From: Vicugna pacos
Lineage: Eukaryota; Chordata; Mammalia; Artiodactyla; Camelidae
Assembly: GCF_048564905.1 (NCBI RefSeq)
Contig: NC_133023.1
Coordinates: 15,001-79,000 of the forward strand
Length of the DNA: 64,000 nucleotides
Reading direction: 5' to 3'
This document shows, piece after piece, positions 42,934 through 55,300 of this stretch. The notes under the pieces were generated by a model that had not been told where the DNA came from, made no database searches, and saw only the letters and a list, made by a program, of their open reading frames with translations. Each line of letters begins with the position of its first letter. The stretch's first letter is position 1. The translations under genes and the position numbers were made by a program.

Positions 42934-44880
42934 GTGAGTACCAGAGTCTGAATTCAGAGACCCCTGGGGAGAGGAGGCAGGCGTGCCTCCAGGTGGGGTG
43001 GAGGTCCTGGGTGTTCCGCCCTCCTGCCCCTCAGGTCCTGGCTCCTCCCTCCTCCCCGGGACCCAGAGGCCGGAGGGGCAGCGAGAGGGGCTGGAGGGCC
43101 AGGACCACCGAGGGAAAGCGTCCACTCGCAGGCACTGTGTCCCCGAACAGAGGTGTGAGCCCTGCTGGGCCAGAGCCCCTGAGCCCACAGGAGCCCACAG
43201 GAGCCCCTCAGGGGGGCCGTGACAACCCACAGTCTCCTGTGTCGCTGACCCAGTTAGCGGGGCGGTCGGGGTCGGAGAATAACTTGCTGACAGAGGTCCC
43301 TGTCCTGTCCTTGGGCTGCGGGGGCAGGGCCATCAAGGCGGGTTGGGTTCAGGAAACCGCTGAGCACTGGGGGGCCCAGGTGAGGACAAGTACTTTGAGA
43401 ATGTCTGCGGGTTTGGCAGCACAGTGAGCGTTGCTACCCATTCATTCACCTGAGAACTATTTCCCGCGTGCCTGCTGCGTGCCCGTCACCACCTACAGAC
43501 GTGCGTGGGGAGGGAGCCTCCCTGCAGAGTCACTGGTGGTGGCGCTTGTGTCTCACCTGGCCAGGGTGGGTCGGCAGGACTGGAATCTTAACTCATCCTG
43601 CACCCAGCAGGGTCCTCCCCACACGCTCGGCTTAGTCCTGTGTGGACTGAGCAGCAGAGGGGGGGTGGATCCCGCTGAGGACGGGCCCGTGCTCACGGGG
43701 GAGGCATCAGGGTGCTCGGGGTGGGGGGCACCCGCTGGCTGCCAGGTGTGCCGTCTGAGGATGGAGTTCGCAGCTGCGCCTGGGGAGTGGGGATCTCCTG
43801 GGCGCTCTGGGCTGGCACCAGAGCTGAGCATACTTGCCTGTGTGCTTGGGACCCAGAGAGCGGAGGTCTGCAGCATCTGGAGAGCTGGGGCAGAGGAAGT
43901 CTCTCCTGGACAGGAGTAAACCCACGTGTGAAGGCCCAGGCGTGGGGCTGGCGTGGAAGGTGGCCTGATGGCATGTGCACCAGAGGCCCCGACTCAGGAG
44001 GTGCCCTGAGCGGGGCTTCTGTGCAGTCTGAGGGCAGCGGGTACAGTTCGGGATGGGGAGGAGGGGACATGTGAGTGACCAGTCCTGGATCTGAACTGGG
44101 AAGGAGCGGGTCAGCACCCGGCTAACGAGCCCAGAGGGACTGGGTCTGTGTGTCCTGATCGAGAAACCGGGGGTCCTGAGTCTCAGCCGAGTCTTAGTGG
44201 GGAAGGGTCTCTGCTCAAAGCTGTCTCCCACATGCAGAGGGTGAGGGGCCTTCTGGACCCTCAGGTCGCCTTCAGCATTGGTGAGAGGGCCTTGTCCCTC
44301 TCCCAGGAGGGGAAACTGAGGCACAGGGGCTCAGGAGTGAGTCCAGGCTCTGGGTGAGTGGACAGGTGAAGACCAGGGTCTGCAGTGGGGGCCGCTGGGG
44401 ACACAGCTTCTCAAAAGTCTGGGCTTGTGTTGGGGGAGTGTCATTTACAACAGCATCCCCTTCTTCCATGTCCCACGGCGAGTAAAGTGTTTTCATTCCT
44501 CTGTCCCTCCGCCTGCAGGACGGCCGCCTGTGCTGGGAGGGAGGGGAACATGTAGACCCTGGGATTTGACAGGAGGGACGGGACACCCAGACCCTGGGCT
44601 GTGATGTCAGGGAGGGGACACTTGGGTGCTAGGCTTCTTTTGAGGGGAGTAAGTTACAGGAAGGCAGCCAGGAAGCCCCAGTGAACAAGGGTGTTCAGCG
44701 GGGTTTGTTCAGCGAGCGTCTTTTCTGTCAGCGTCAGCCTCCTTCGCAGGAGGAAAGCTTGTGCCCGGTTCTAGAGGAGACCTGCGTCTGCTGGTTCTCT
44801 GTGGCCTTCAGCCCAAAGTAACCCGCGTGCCAGCGAGGCCCATGCTGGGGTGGCCTGCTCTGCTGCCCTCACTCTGCACT
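42934..44880. other. GC-rich stretch upstream of PLCXD1 coding exons
   Basis: About 1.9 kb without a supportable gene. A possible MIR-like patch near 44308-44330 ('ggggaaactgaggcacagggg') is the only repeat I can suggest. Many overlapping open frames result from GC-rich composition. Confidence 0.4.
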
Positions 44881-45190
44881 GACTCAGCAGGGTTCTTGAT
44901 GAGACGGGGCTGTGCCCGCCCAACAAGGATGGGCCAAGGTCGAGGTGAAGGACAAGGGTGACACGTGGTCGAGGAGCGTCGTGGGCCCCTCCTGTGGTCC
45001 CGGGTGTGTGCCTGGTGTCTCTGTCCTGACCACCTCTTCTTCCTATAAGGATGCCAGTCCTATGGGACCAGGGCTCGCCCAAGTGGCCTCATTTTATCTT
45101 CGTCACCTCTGGGAAGGCCCATCTCCAAACACAGTCACATTCTGGGGTCCTGGGGGTCAGGGCTTCAGCATAGGAATTTGGGGAGCAGAG
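44880..45190 (-). mobile_element. MaLR/MLT1-type LTR-like fragment
   Basis: The reverse orientation of the 40.6 kb type: 'ttcttcctataaggatgccagtc', 'ggcctcattttatcttcgtcacc', 'ccaaacacagtcacattctgggg' and 'ggcttcagcataggaatttgggg'. Confidence 0.55.
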
Positions 45191-46165
45191 CTGAGCCCCT
45201 GATGGCATCCCACTGGGTGGAGGAGGTAGGCCGGCCGGCTGGACCCTAGTGGACGTGGTGCAGGCCTCAGCAGCTGAGGAACCTGGGGGGCCCGGTCCTG
45301 CCTGCTGCACCCCGAAGGACGCTTCTGTCAGCCTCCCTCCTGTACCTGTGTGGGTGTGAGCAGGGTACACACACCTTGTCTGCTTGTCCTGAGAATAAGG
45401 TCACCTCTACCCACGGTGGGCACTCAGGAAGCAGCGGCTACGGCTGTAATGGAAGGACCCACAAGGTCTCCTCCAGTCCACAGAGAGACCTGGGGGCACC
45501 AGGACCTAGGCAAGCAAGGTAGACACTGAGGAAATGCAGTCCCGTAGCTCACCTGCTCAGGTGGCCCCCTCCCCCGCTCCGCACTTCATCCCCGAGCCTC
45601 TCCGGTCCCGTTTTCTGCACCAGCACTAACAGGTGGAGGCAGAGCCCTGGAGAGCAAAGGTGGGGTGCTGACCTGGGCCCCAGGTTCCACCACCTCCAGG
45701 ATGGAAGCCGCCACACCGGAGACCCCACAGGCACAGCCTGGGCCCCTTTGCAGTCCCCAGATGGGGCGGTCAGTGCATGACCAGAGGTCGGGGGGCCTCC
45801 GGAGGCCCGTCACCTGCTCTAGCCAGCCGGGAAAGTGGATTTGAGCTCCTGGGTCTGTCGTCCCTCTCCCTCTATGTCTCTCGCTCCCTTCCTCTTCCGC
45901 AAACCCTCTCTTCCCCACCCCCATCTGTCTGTCTGTCTGTCCCTCTGTCTCGGTCTCTGTCCAGAGGTCTTGTGTGTGTGTGTGGGGGGGGTGTGTGTGT
46001 GTTTCTCTGTCCAGAACTCTTGTCCACTCCCCACCACCCCATCCTACTTTCTGTTTGAAAGGAAGTCTACTGGTTCCTCTTTCTCAAAGCCATGCCTCCC
46101 TCCACGAGCACTGTGTTTTTTGGGTGCCCTGTTTTAATTATGTAAAACCTTATTTCCTGGGTCAG
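45190..46165. repeat. Gene-free stretch with TCTG and GT repeats
   Basis: Contains a TCTG-type tetranucleotide tract at 45924-45950 and a GT/G-rich tract at 45971-46004. A plausible splice acceptor (TTTCCTGGGTCAG, ending 46165) lies just upstream of the PLCXD1 start codon, so the first coding exon may begin at 46166. Confidence 0.6.
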
Positions 46166-46185
46166 ATCACACAGAGTTGGCCTCC

Positions 46186-46312
46186 ATGGGTGGGCGAGTG
46201 AGCACATCTGGCAGCTCCCCGGGCCTGCACTGCACCACGGAGAACGCGGACTGGATGTCGGCGCTGTGCCCGCAGCTCTGGGACGTGCCCCTCCACCACC
46301 TCTCCATCCCAG
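46186..46312 (+). CDS. PLCXD1: PLCXD1 coding exon 1
   Basis: Encodes residues 1-42 and the first base of Gly43 (ends ...WDVPLHHLSIP-G). Donor CAG|GTGAGG, phase 1. An upstream in-frame TTG exists, but the ATG at 46186 matches the family start. Confidence 0.93.
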
Positions 46313-49300
46313 GTGAGGCCCCTGCGTTCCCGGCGGGAGACAGGCCTGGGTGTAGGGACACCAGGTGGGACACGCGTGGCCACGTATACATGTACACACA
46401 TGTGCACACACACACACGTGCGTACATGCACTCACATGCACACACCCGAGTGCCTTCCCTTCTCTGTCCACTTCCTTCCCGGGAAGCACATGGCACACCC
46501 CTGAGAGCATAGCTTCGGGGAGACGGGACGTCTGGGGGATTTGGGGTGATGTCCCCCTTGGCCGGCCAGCCCTCCCTCTGGGGCCCCGGGAATTTCAGGC
46601 TGCTTGTGCACACCCACGTTCCCCAGCAGAGCTCGTGTGGCATCTGTGCTTGAGCCTGGAGGGTTCACAGTTGGGTCCCGGCCCCGAGAGGCTCAGTCAG
46701 TGGTCCAGGGACTTTCTAAGCAAACTAAAGAAGCCTGGACTCGAGCCCATTTCATTGTCAGAAGTGCTGCAGAGCTCAGCCATGGACAGGTGTCTCAGCC
46801 TGGGTGGGGGCGAGCAGGAGAAGACCCCATGGTGACCAGGCAGGTGGCAGTGCCAGTGCCAGGGAGAGACATCTGCGCTCAGGACATTGCGGAGATGGCC
46901 ACGGGCACCACGGCCGGGGTGAGGAGGGTCCCCGCCAGCCAACTCCGTCCCAGTGACCTCCTGAAGGTGCACACGCTCTTTGTTCTCACCCGCACTCCTC
47001 CAGACATGTGGAGGCCGGGCACCTCGCTGGCCTCTGTGATGCCCAGCACTGCCCGCTGGCTGTCCGGGCCCGTCTCTTGTTTGCAGGGACTGTTGGACAA
47101 ACAGAAAACACTGTTTCCGTTGGACGGCCAGCTTTGTGCTATTTCTTGCTGTGGGACATTGTCCATTTGTTTTGCTTCCTTGATGACTTTCGGGTTCTGT
47201 GCTGCCCTGCCCTCTGTAGGGGGAGGGGCCCCAGGCCCACTCGTCCCTTCGGGGTGTGGGACAGGCAGAGAACTGCCCGCAAACTTGGGTGCAGGGTCAG
47301 CCAGCCGCAGCCCTGCTCTCTCTAACCTCTGCTGAGCGCGTCCCTGGTGGGGACGGGGCTGCGGGGACAGAGTTGTGGGGACAGGGCTGTGGAGCAGCTG
47401 GAGGACATTGCAGGAAGAGAGCCCCCAGGCCCTCAGGCCTCCCAGCCACAGAAGGGCCCTCTGTGGCTCTCCTGACCCAGGCCTCATCAAGACCCCCAGG
47501 CTGTTCGGGGACGTGGATCCATGTGACCCTAGCCCCAGCTGCGGGAGGAGCCCCCACTGGGAGGAAAGCTGGCCAGATGGACAGGGAGGAGAGAGGGCTG
47601 AGGCGCAGGGGGTGGCGTGGACCGGCCTCTGAACAGGGGCTCCGGCTCCGCCCCTCCTGGGAGACCCCTCTCCCCTGACCCGTGGACTGCCCGCCTCTGC
47701 TCAGGAGAAGCCTACACCCCAGGCACATCCTGGCGCCCTGGGCCAGGCCTGGGGGCTGTGCCTCAGCCTTCACTCCTCCAGGGGTGTCTCAGGACCAGCA
47801 GACACGATTCTCTCTGGCGTGGGGTCCCCCGGACCCCCCATCACAAGAGGCAACATGTGGTGCCTGGACAGACCTGCCCCACTGGTCTCATGTCCTGCAG
47901 CAGGTTCTGCAGGCCCTGCGTGGCCCTCGATGCTCTCCCACACTGCCCACAGTCCCCACCTGTGGGGGTCCGTCCCCCCGCTGCCCGCAGTCCCCACCTG
48001 TGGGGCTCCGACCGCCTGGCTCCTACTTGCTCAGTGTGAGGGCGCTGGTCCTGGAACGATACTCCCTGGAAACGTGGGAGAGAAGAAAGGAGTAAGTGTC
48101 CTTCACGCTCTCAAATGAATTTATAGATTTGGTGGAGGAATGACTTACGTACGACTTCGTGCTATTTTTGACAGTTTTTTAAGATGCAATTTGCATACAA
48201 CGCAGTTCACCCATTTACAGTGCAGAGTTCAGGGGCTTTTAGCATATTCACAACACTGAGGCACTGCCCCCTCTGTCTAGTTTCAGAACATTCTCATCCC
48301 TGTGCACATTAAATCATCACTCCCCTCCCCCTCCCCCAGCCCCTGGCACCACTAACCACTTCCTGTGACTGTGGATTTGCCTGTTCTGGGCGTTTCCTGT
48401 AACTGGAATCACATACTGTGTGTCCTTCTGTGTCTGCTTCTCTCACAGAGCATCCTGTGTTCAGGGTCCACCCACGCTGCAGCCTGTGTCAGAGCTTTGC
48501 TCCTTTTCCTGGCTGACTAATATTCCCCATGTGTTCAAGGACCTCATTCTGCTCATCCATCCGTCACTGGATGGACACTTGGAAGGTTTCCACCTTTGGG
48601 CTGTGTGACTAGTGTTGCTATGTCCGAATACTTGTTTGAAAATCTGTTTTCATTTTATACTCTGCACACTCAGAGCCAAACTTTAAGAGCATAGCTGATG
48701 CACCAGAAGGACATGAAAAGAGAAAGAGGTGGGCCCACCATGCGAATCACTCCTCATCAGTTCCTTGTGTGCCTCCAATATTAAATGTGCATGGAGTCCC
48801 ACTATGCAGACTGTGCGATTAATTTAACCAACACCCACTGAGGATCACGTAGGCCTTTCCCGTCTTGTTTCACCAAAAAGCGAGGTGGAAAGCCCCATGG
48901 CGCACGTGCAGACCCGGAGCAGCTCCCTGTGGAAGGACGCAGGTTTCGCACCTGGACACCCCTTTGCCCAGTTCTTCCTGGAGGGCAGTGATGGCTTCCA
49001 CCAGTCCCCGAGTCTTTGCTCACAGGACATATCACCTGTGGGTCAGTGATGGCATCTCATCCCTCATCACTTGTGCTTCCTTCATGGCTCCTTCTGTCCC
49101 AGGTTTTCTCAGGAATCATGTAAATGTGGCAGACGGCACAGACCCCTCGTGTGTTGCCCCGCCACGTAGCCCCATGGCCCTGGCCGACCCGCGCTCCCCT
49201 GGGGAAGCAGCCTTGCTCCGCTCCCTTTCACCCCAGTTCAGTGCTGCCTCCCCCAGGCTTTCTACTTGCAGCATGTCCTCTGGGTACCTGCTCTCACTCA

Positions 49301-52300
49301 GCAGGCTTTCTGAGAATCACTCACGTTTTCACATCCGCCAGAGGTTTTCTTCCGTAACAGTGTGGCTTAAGAGAAATTAAATCCTTGACTCGTTTGCAGT
49401 TCATTTTCCTGGGGCACGATCCAGTCTGCATTTTTCCAGATAGCAGCCCAGGTGTCCCATCAGCTGGATTCCCAGCATGGCCCGAGTCCGATCCCTGGCA
49501 TGACTTGGCCAACTTCAGAGAGGACAGGGACCCGTGGATGCAGGACTGGGAGGAGCGTAACAAAAACGCTCCAGTGACAGCTGTTGGGTACACGTGTTCA
49601 TAAACATCCAGGGAGCGACTCGGCCGTTACGGCTAGGGCTCCCTGTGTACAACACGCTGACGGTAGCCTGTTACGTAAGAAAGCAGATGAAAATTACGTA
49701 GTTTGATCCTGTTGTTTGTTTAAAATATTTGTAAGTGTATATTTACATATAATAATGGATTGTCTCCACATATAAACAGATTCATTTATATAATATGTAT
49801 AATGTGTATAATATGTAATATAAAAAGACATATAAATTTCTGTATCTCAGTAGAGAATTTTAATTTTTTTTAATTACCTATATGTTCTCATTTTTCTGCA
49901 GTTAACGTGTATTCCTGGGTGTGTGAGTTCCCGCCCGTCTCTGCTTCCGCCTCCACGTGGCTTCTCCTCTCTGTCTTTCTTTCCTCTTCTGTCTCTTCTA
50001 AGGACACTGTCCTTGGATGCAGGGCCACCTCCTCCAGGAGGACCTCCTCTCAGGTCCTTCACTTTATCACATCTGCAGACACCCTATGTCCAGTTAAGAT
50101 CATGGTCCCCAGCCCACGTGGGCGTGAGTTTCGGGGCCACCACTGCCTGCCGGTGCTGTGCGCTTGTCTCCCGTGTGCAGCTCTGGGCACAGAGCAGGAG
50201 GAAGAGGCTAATGGGTGACATGTCCCTCGGGTTTTCCTCCAGGGAGCCACGACACCATGACATACTGCCTGGACAAGAAGTCCCCCATTTCCCACAATGA
50301 GTCACGGCTGCTGCAGTTTCTGGGCAAGACCCTGCCATGTGTCACTCTCCCCGTGGTGCTGAAGTGGTCCATCACCCAGGTAGGGGTCTTGGGTGTCGGG
50401 GGGGGCTCCCTCTCTGTGGTGCTGAAGTGTCCATCAGCCAGGTAGGGGTCCCGGGAGTTGGGGGACAGCGTCCTCATCCCTGTTGGGGAAATAGGATTGA
50501 AGACAAACCCCCTCAGAGCCAGAAAGCCTCCCAAACAGATAGGGGAGAACAAGGTGTTACTGGGAGCACCGCAAAGCCAGGACGGGGCGCATGTCAGCTG
50601 AAGAGACGCTGAAGAGACGGAAGATCTGCTCCCTTTGTGCAGCGGAGACGAGACCCCCCGCCTGACCATGTCCACGTGACAACCACTGAGGGAGGTGCCG
50701 GTCTGCATCTGGAGCAGGGAGGTGGGCGTTTTCTTCCCCACGTGTCTCAGACACACACCCAGGCCTGGAGAAAACGTGCCAAGGTGCCGGGCTGGCCAGA
50801 GGTCTCCTTGGAAAGGTGTATGTGCATCTGAAAAAGTGGCCAAATACCTACACTTACATGTTTTCTCCTGGAAACTCCGCAGGGACGGGAGTGAGGGAAG
50901 CTGGGTCTGCCCTGACTCGGCAGGAGCATGGACTTCTCCTTTTCTGTCTGTTTGCCTCACATCCTCCTCTGGCAGCCCTTCCCCCGTGTTGACGGCAGGG
51001 AGGCAGGGACGGGGGGTTTAGGGACGGGAGAGCAGCTGGGAGGGGGCGTGGAGAGGAAAGGGCCTCCCAGAGTCACCTAGGGGCCCAGAGCTGCCTGTGG
51101 TCCCTCATCCTGCACACACGTTAGCCAGAACCCCGGGCTGGGGGAGGGAGCACGCGGGGCGCGGGTGCTGGCGGGGACACCAGCGCACCCCGGGGGCCGC
51201 CGACCCCCAGCCCCCTCTGCCTGCGCTGGGGCCTCCATGTTCCTGCCTTTCTGCCCCCAGAGGCTAGTCCTCCCAGCGGTTGACTGGCTCCCAACCCCCA
51301 GCTCTCCTTTGTAATTGCTTCCTTCTGGGAGTTTCAGTCACACCCAGGGCTGCCGAAATCCCACTGGGGATGTGCGGGGGCAGAGAGGGAGGTCTGGAAT
51401 GTTGGGAAGCAACATTCCTGACTTGCGTCAGGCACCTGCAGCTGGAGCCTCGCACGGGCAGCCCAGACCCCCAGGAGGGGCAGCAGGTCGTCTGGAGCAC
51501 AGGAGTCCCGCAGTGCTGGGGTCCCACGGGGATGGGGTCCTGCCGTGCTTGGGTGATGGGGAGCTCCGGGGGGGAGGTGCTGGGGGTGGGTGGCACTGCA
51601 GGAAAGGCTGGAAGCCTTCAGGGACCTGGCAGAGAGAGAACCACAGAGGCCTGTGGGGAAGGATCCGGCCACAGGGCAGCAGTGCCATCCACACAGCTGA
51701 CCGGAAGGTCTTTGGATCCGGAATATCCGGAGTCATCAGAAGGGGCTGAACATGTAATGTTCACAGGAAGACAGGACAGTGTGCGGGGGGGTGGCGGGGA
51801 TGGTCGCTTACTTCTAACAGGAACGCCTGGTGGGGGGCGTGCACCCCAGCCCGAGGGAGGGTCCTCTGCAGGGTCCAGATCTCAGCACAGGCCTGGGCGG
51901 CAGGGTCACTCCCGTGCGAATTCCATTGTCCCCGTTAGACTTCTCTGAACACTGGAAGAATGAGTGCCCATTTCTCAGCCGGAAAGCGTAGACTCTAAAT
52001 ACCTGGAGGGCATTTCAGAGGGGAAAGTCGCTTTCCGCAGCCCCTCCACCCAGAACCCTAACCACAGGAGAGGCAGCCGTGTAACAGGCCTGTGCCGAGG
52101 CCCCTCCGGCCGCTCTGCGCGGCTGCAGCGCAGGGTGGAGCGCAGGGCCCCGCCGCGCCCAGAGCAGGCCTCTTCGTACCCTCCCGGGCCAAGGTTTCCT
52201 CATCTGCCAACAGGGGTCGAGCAAGAGGGAACCGAGCTCCCTGCAGGGACACCCGGGGTGTGAGACTGCGCTCACTTAGATTCTTGCTTTCTTCCTCCTC

Positions 52301-55300
52301 GTCCTGTGTGCAGAGCACTCGGTGCCACCTCTTTTACTCTTCAGGTCAACGCTGCTCTGCCCGTTATTTTGGGCAGAGGGGGTACCGTTTCCCTTCTGTT
52401 TCCTGTCTTTTCCGTTTTTCCGTTACTGCTCCGTGTCGAGGACGCAGCACCGTCTTCTCCGCTTCATGTTAGTGTTGCTGTTGCCTTGTCCTCTCGCTGT
52501 GTGAGGAGGGGGCGCCTTTCCTTCTCTTTGCCCCCTCTCTGGGCTCCTTGCCTCTCCTAGTGCTGTGTGGGGGGTGGGGACCTCCCCTCCAGTGCCTGTC
52601 CCTGTGTGGCCGGATGTCCGAGGGTCCAGGTGGGGGGTCCTGGAGCCTGGCCTGGGGCTGCTGAACCCAGAGGGGTTCTGCCCAGTGACTGGCTGGGAAA
52701 AGGGTGAGGTGGGACCCTGCACGGACGTCCTGAGACCTACGTCAGGGCCCCAGGCATTTCCTGGAGGACGGGGCCTCACCAGGCGCAGTCTGTGGCTCCA
52801 CAGGGCCAGCGTCCCCGGGAGAGGGTTCCGGATGCAGGGTCCCCCCGAGTGGCTGCCTGAGCCCCGGCAGCACCACAGCTATTGCTCTGACTCTGGACAG
52901 CACGGCCATCAGACGGCCTCCCCCAGCACCTTCCCAGCCCCAGAGGGCAGCGGTAAGGTGGAAGCCGCTCTCTGTCCCCAGCAGAGATGACCGACCTCTG
53001 TCTGCAGGTGCTGACCGTCACGGAGCAGCTGGACGCTGGGGTGCGGTACCTGGACCTGCGGGTCGCGCACATGGAGGAGGGCTCCGAGAGGAACCTGCAC
53101 TTCGTCCACATGGTGTACACGACCGCGCTGGTGGAGGTACGGGGGGTGGGGTGCAGAGGCCCCACCAGCCAGGGACACCCGTGTCCACTCTAGGCAGGAG
53201 CCGGAGGACTTTAAGGGGACGACCATGTCCACCCCAGGTGGGAAGAGGCTGGCCTCTAAGGGGACGGACACACGTCCACCCCGGATGGGAGAGGGCTGGC
53301 TTCCGGCAGCCAGTCAGCTGGAATTCCTGACCAGCATGTGCTTCTGTGTTTGCACTGGTGCCCTGGCCTCTGCCTTGCCTCCTGGCGTCTTGCTAAGTGG
53401 GATACATCTTCCTGCGTCCAGTTTGGGGGTTTTCAATCCATCCTCTTGGCTGCTGGATAAGTCACCTCCTGCTCCACCCCTCAGTCCCCCGTGAACCCCT
53501 GCAGGCCCCCAGGGATCTGGAGGCCGTGTCCCTGGGACGTCACTCTGCACATCACCTGCTGGCCCTCTCACGCTCCCCACAGCTTCCGGACCTCACACAT
53601 TTACACAAGCGGTGTCCTCTGGAGTGTGCGCACTCACGTGCATATCTGTGCACATGCAGGCACCAACGTACGTGCACATACACGTGCACCTGCAGGCACG
53701 CACACAAGGGCACACGCATGCACACACACACGTCTCCCCCAGAGCAAGGACAAGCTGGCCCGGATGTCACCTGGGTGAGGCTGCCTCCCTCGAGGGCAGC
53801 TGCCCTGCTTCATGTCTGTGTGTCCAGGACCCGGGGAGGAGGGGATTGCCTGGGGAAGCCCCTTCTCACCCCTCACGAGGTAGCCTTCCCCAGGGAAGCC
53901 CCCACTCCCCTCTCACGACCGCCCCTCCGCCCCGCCCAGGACACGCTCACGGAGATCTCCGAGTGGCTGGAGAAGCACCCGCGGGAGGTGGTCCTCCTGG
54001 CGTGCAGGAACTTCGAGGGGATGACGGAGGACCTGCACGAGTATCTGGTCACCTGCATCAAGAACATCTTTGGGGACATGCTGTGTCCCCGAGGGGTGAG
54101 AAGGGTCACGGCCTCCCCACACCTCTCCATGGCGGGGGCGGCGGGGACGATGGGGAGGGCGGGCTGGGTTCTAATCACAGGCTCCACCCGCTCACTTGGC
54201 CCCGCCCTGCATCATGCGGACATCATTCTGGTGCCAATGGGGCCGCTACCAGGGTCCTCTGGACGCCCAGTGAGGAGACCGCTGTGCTCAGGTGCACAGT
54301 GTGGCCCAGTGCGGTGCCTGTGCTGGGACGGCGTCCCAGGTGACATCATGGGTGCAGCTGCTTCTCTGGACCAGGGGTCACGCGGTGCTTGTGCAGAAGT
54401 CTGCAGTGTTTTCATTCCCCGTGTCCGTGCTGAGTGTCCTCTGGTCTGTCCTGGGGCTGTTGCTCACAATCGGAGCCTCAGAACAGCAGACCTTCATGTC
54501 TCCCAGTCCTGGAGGCTGGTGTCCGAGACCAGGTGTGAGCAGGGCTGGTGTCTCCTGAGCCCTCTCCCCTTGGTGTGCAGACGGCCAACTCCACCCTGTG
54601 TCCTCACGTGGGCGTCCCTCTGCATGTGTCTGGGTCCTCATCTCCTCTTCTTACAAGGACCCCAGTGCTATAGGATCAGGACCCACCCTAGGGACCTCAT
54701 TTTACCTTCCTCACCTCTTCAAAGACATATCCCCAGTACTCACCCACCACCATCTCCTCACAGACACCCCAGTATCTCCACCCACCACTGTCCTCTCACA
54801 GAACCCACTGCGCTACGTCTCACGGGCGCCCTGGTGATCCATCCCTCCAGGAGGTGCCCACGCTGCGCCAGCTGTGGTCGCGGGGCCAGCAGGTCCTGCT
54901 GTCCTACGAGGACGAGACGTCCGTGAGCCGGCACGTGGAACTGTGGCCCGGGATCCCTTACTGGTGGGGGAACCAGGTGAAGCCCCAGGACCTCATCCGC
55001 TACCTGGAGCACATGAAGAGCTGCGGCCGCCCAGGTGCGTGATGCCTTCTGCGCGGAGGTGCCACGTGCTGCCAGGTGCACAGTTTGCTTTGGGGCCCAC
55101 GTGAAAGAAATATGCTGTGTGTGTACATGTACATGCACAGGTGTGTGCACGTGTGCGTGTCTGTACACATACATACGTGTAATGCGTGCACACCCACACA
55201 TAGCCATGCACGTGCCTGTGTAATGGACACACGCCAACATATGTGGGCATGCATCTGTGTACACATACACAAGCATACAGGCCCGTGTGCACACACACAC

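Larger units (their letters stand above)
46313..50242 (+). other. PLCXD1: PLCXD1 intron 1
   Basis: A 3.9 kb intron carrying a CA-rich tract (46378-46446), an old antisense L1 (48170-48660), an AT-rich patch with TATA-like repeats (49690-49880) and an LTR-like scrap (49955-50115). The rest is GC-rich without supportable exons. Confidence 0.8.

Noticed and set aside
42696-43427. A 243-codon open frame upstream of PLCXD1.
   Set aside because: Overlaps open frames on the other strand, has no recognisable domain and lies in GC-rich DNA where stop codons are rare.
46604-47335. A 243-codon open frame in PLCXD1 intron 1.
   Set aside because: Entirely intronic, no family resemblance, overlapped by equally long frames on the opposite strand.
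53397-54926. A 509-codon plus-strand open frame, the longest in the window.
   Set aside because: It contains PLCXD1 exon 4 in frame, but the rest is intron sequence open by GC-rich chance. Splice sites at 53940 and 54095 explain the coding part.
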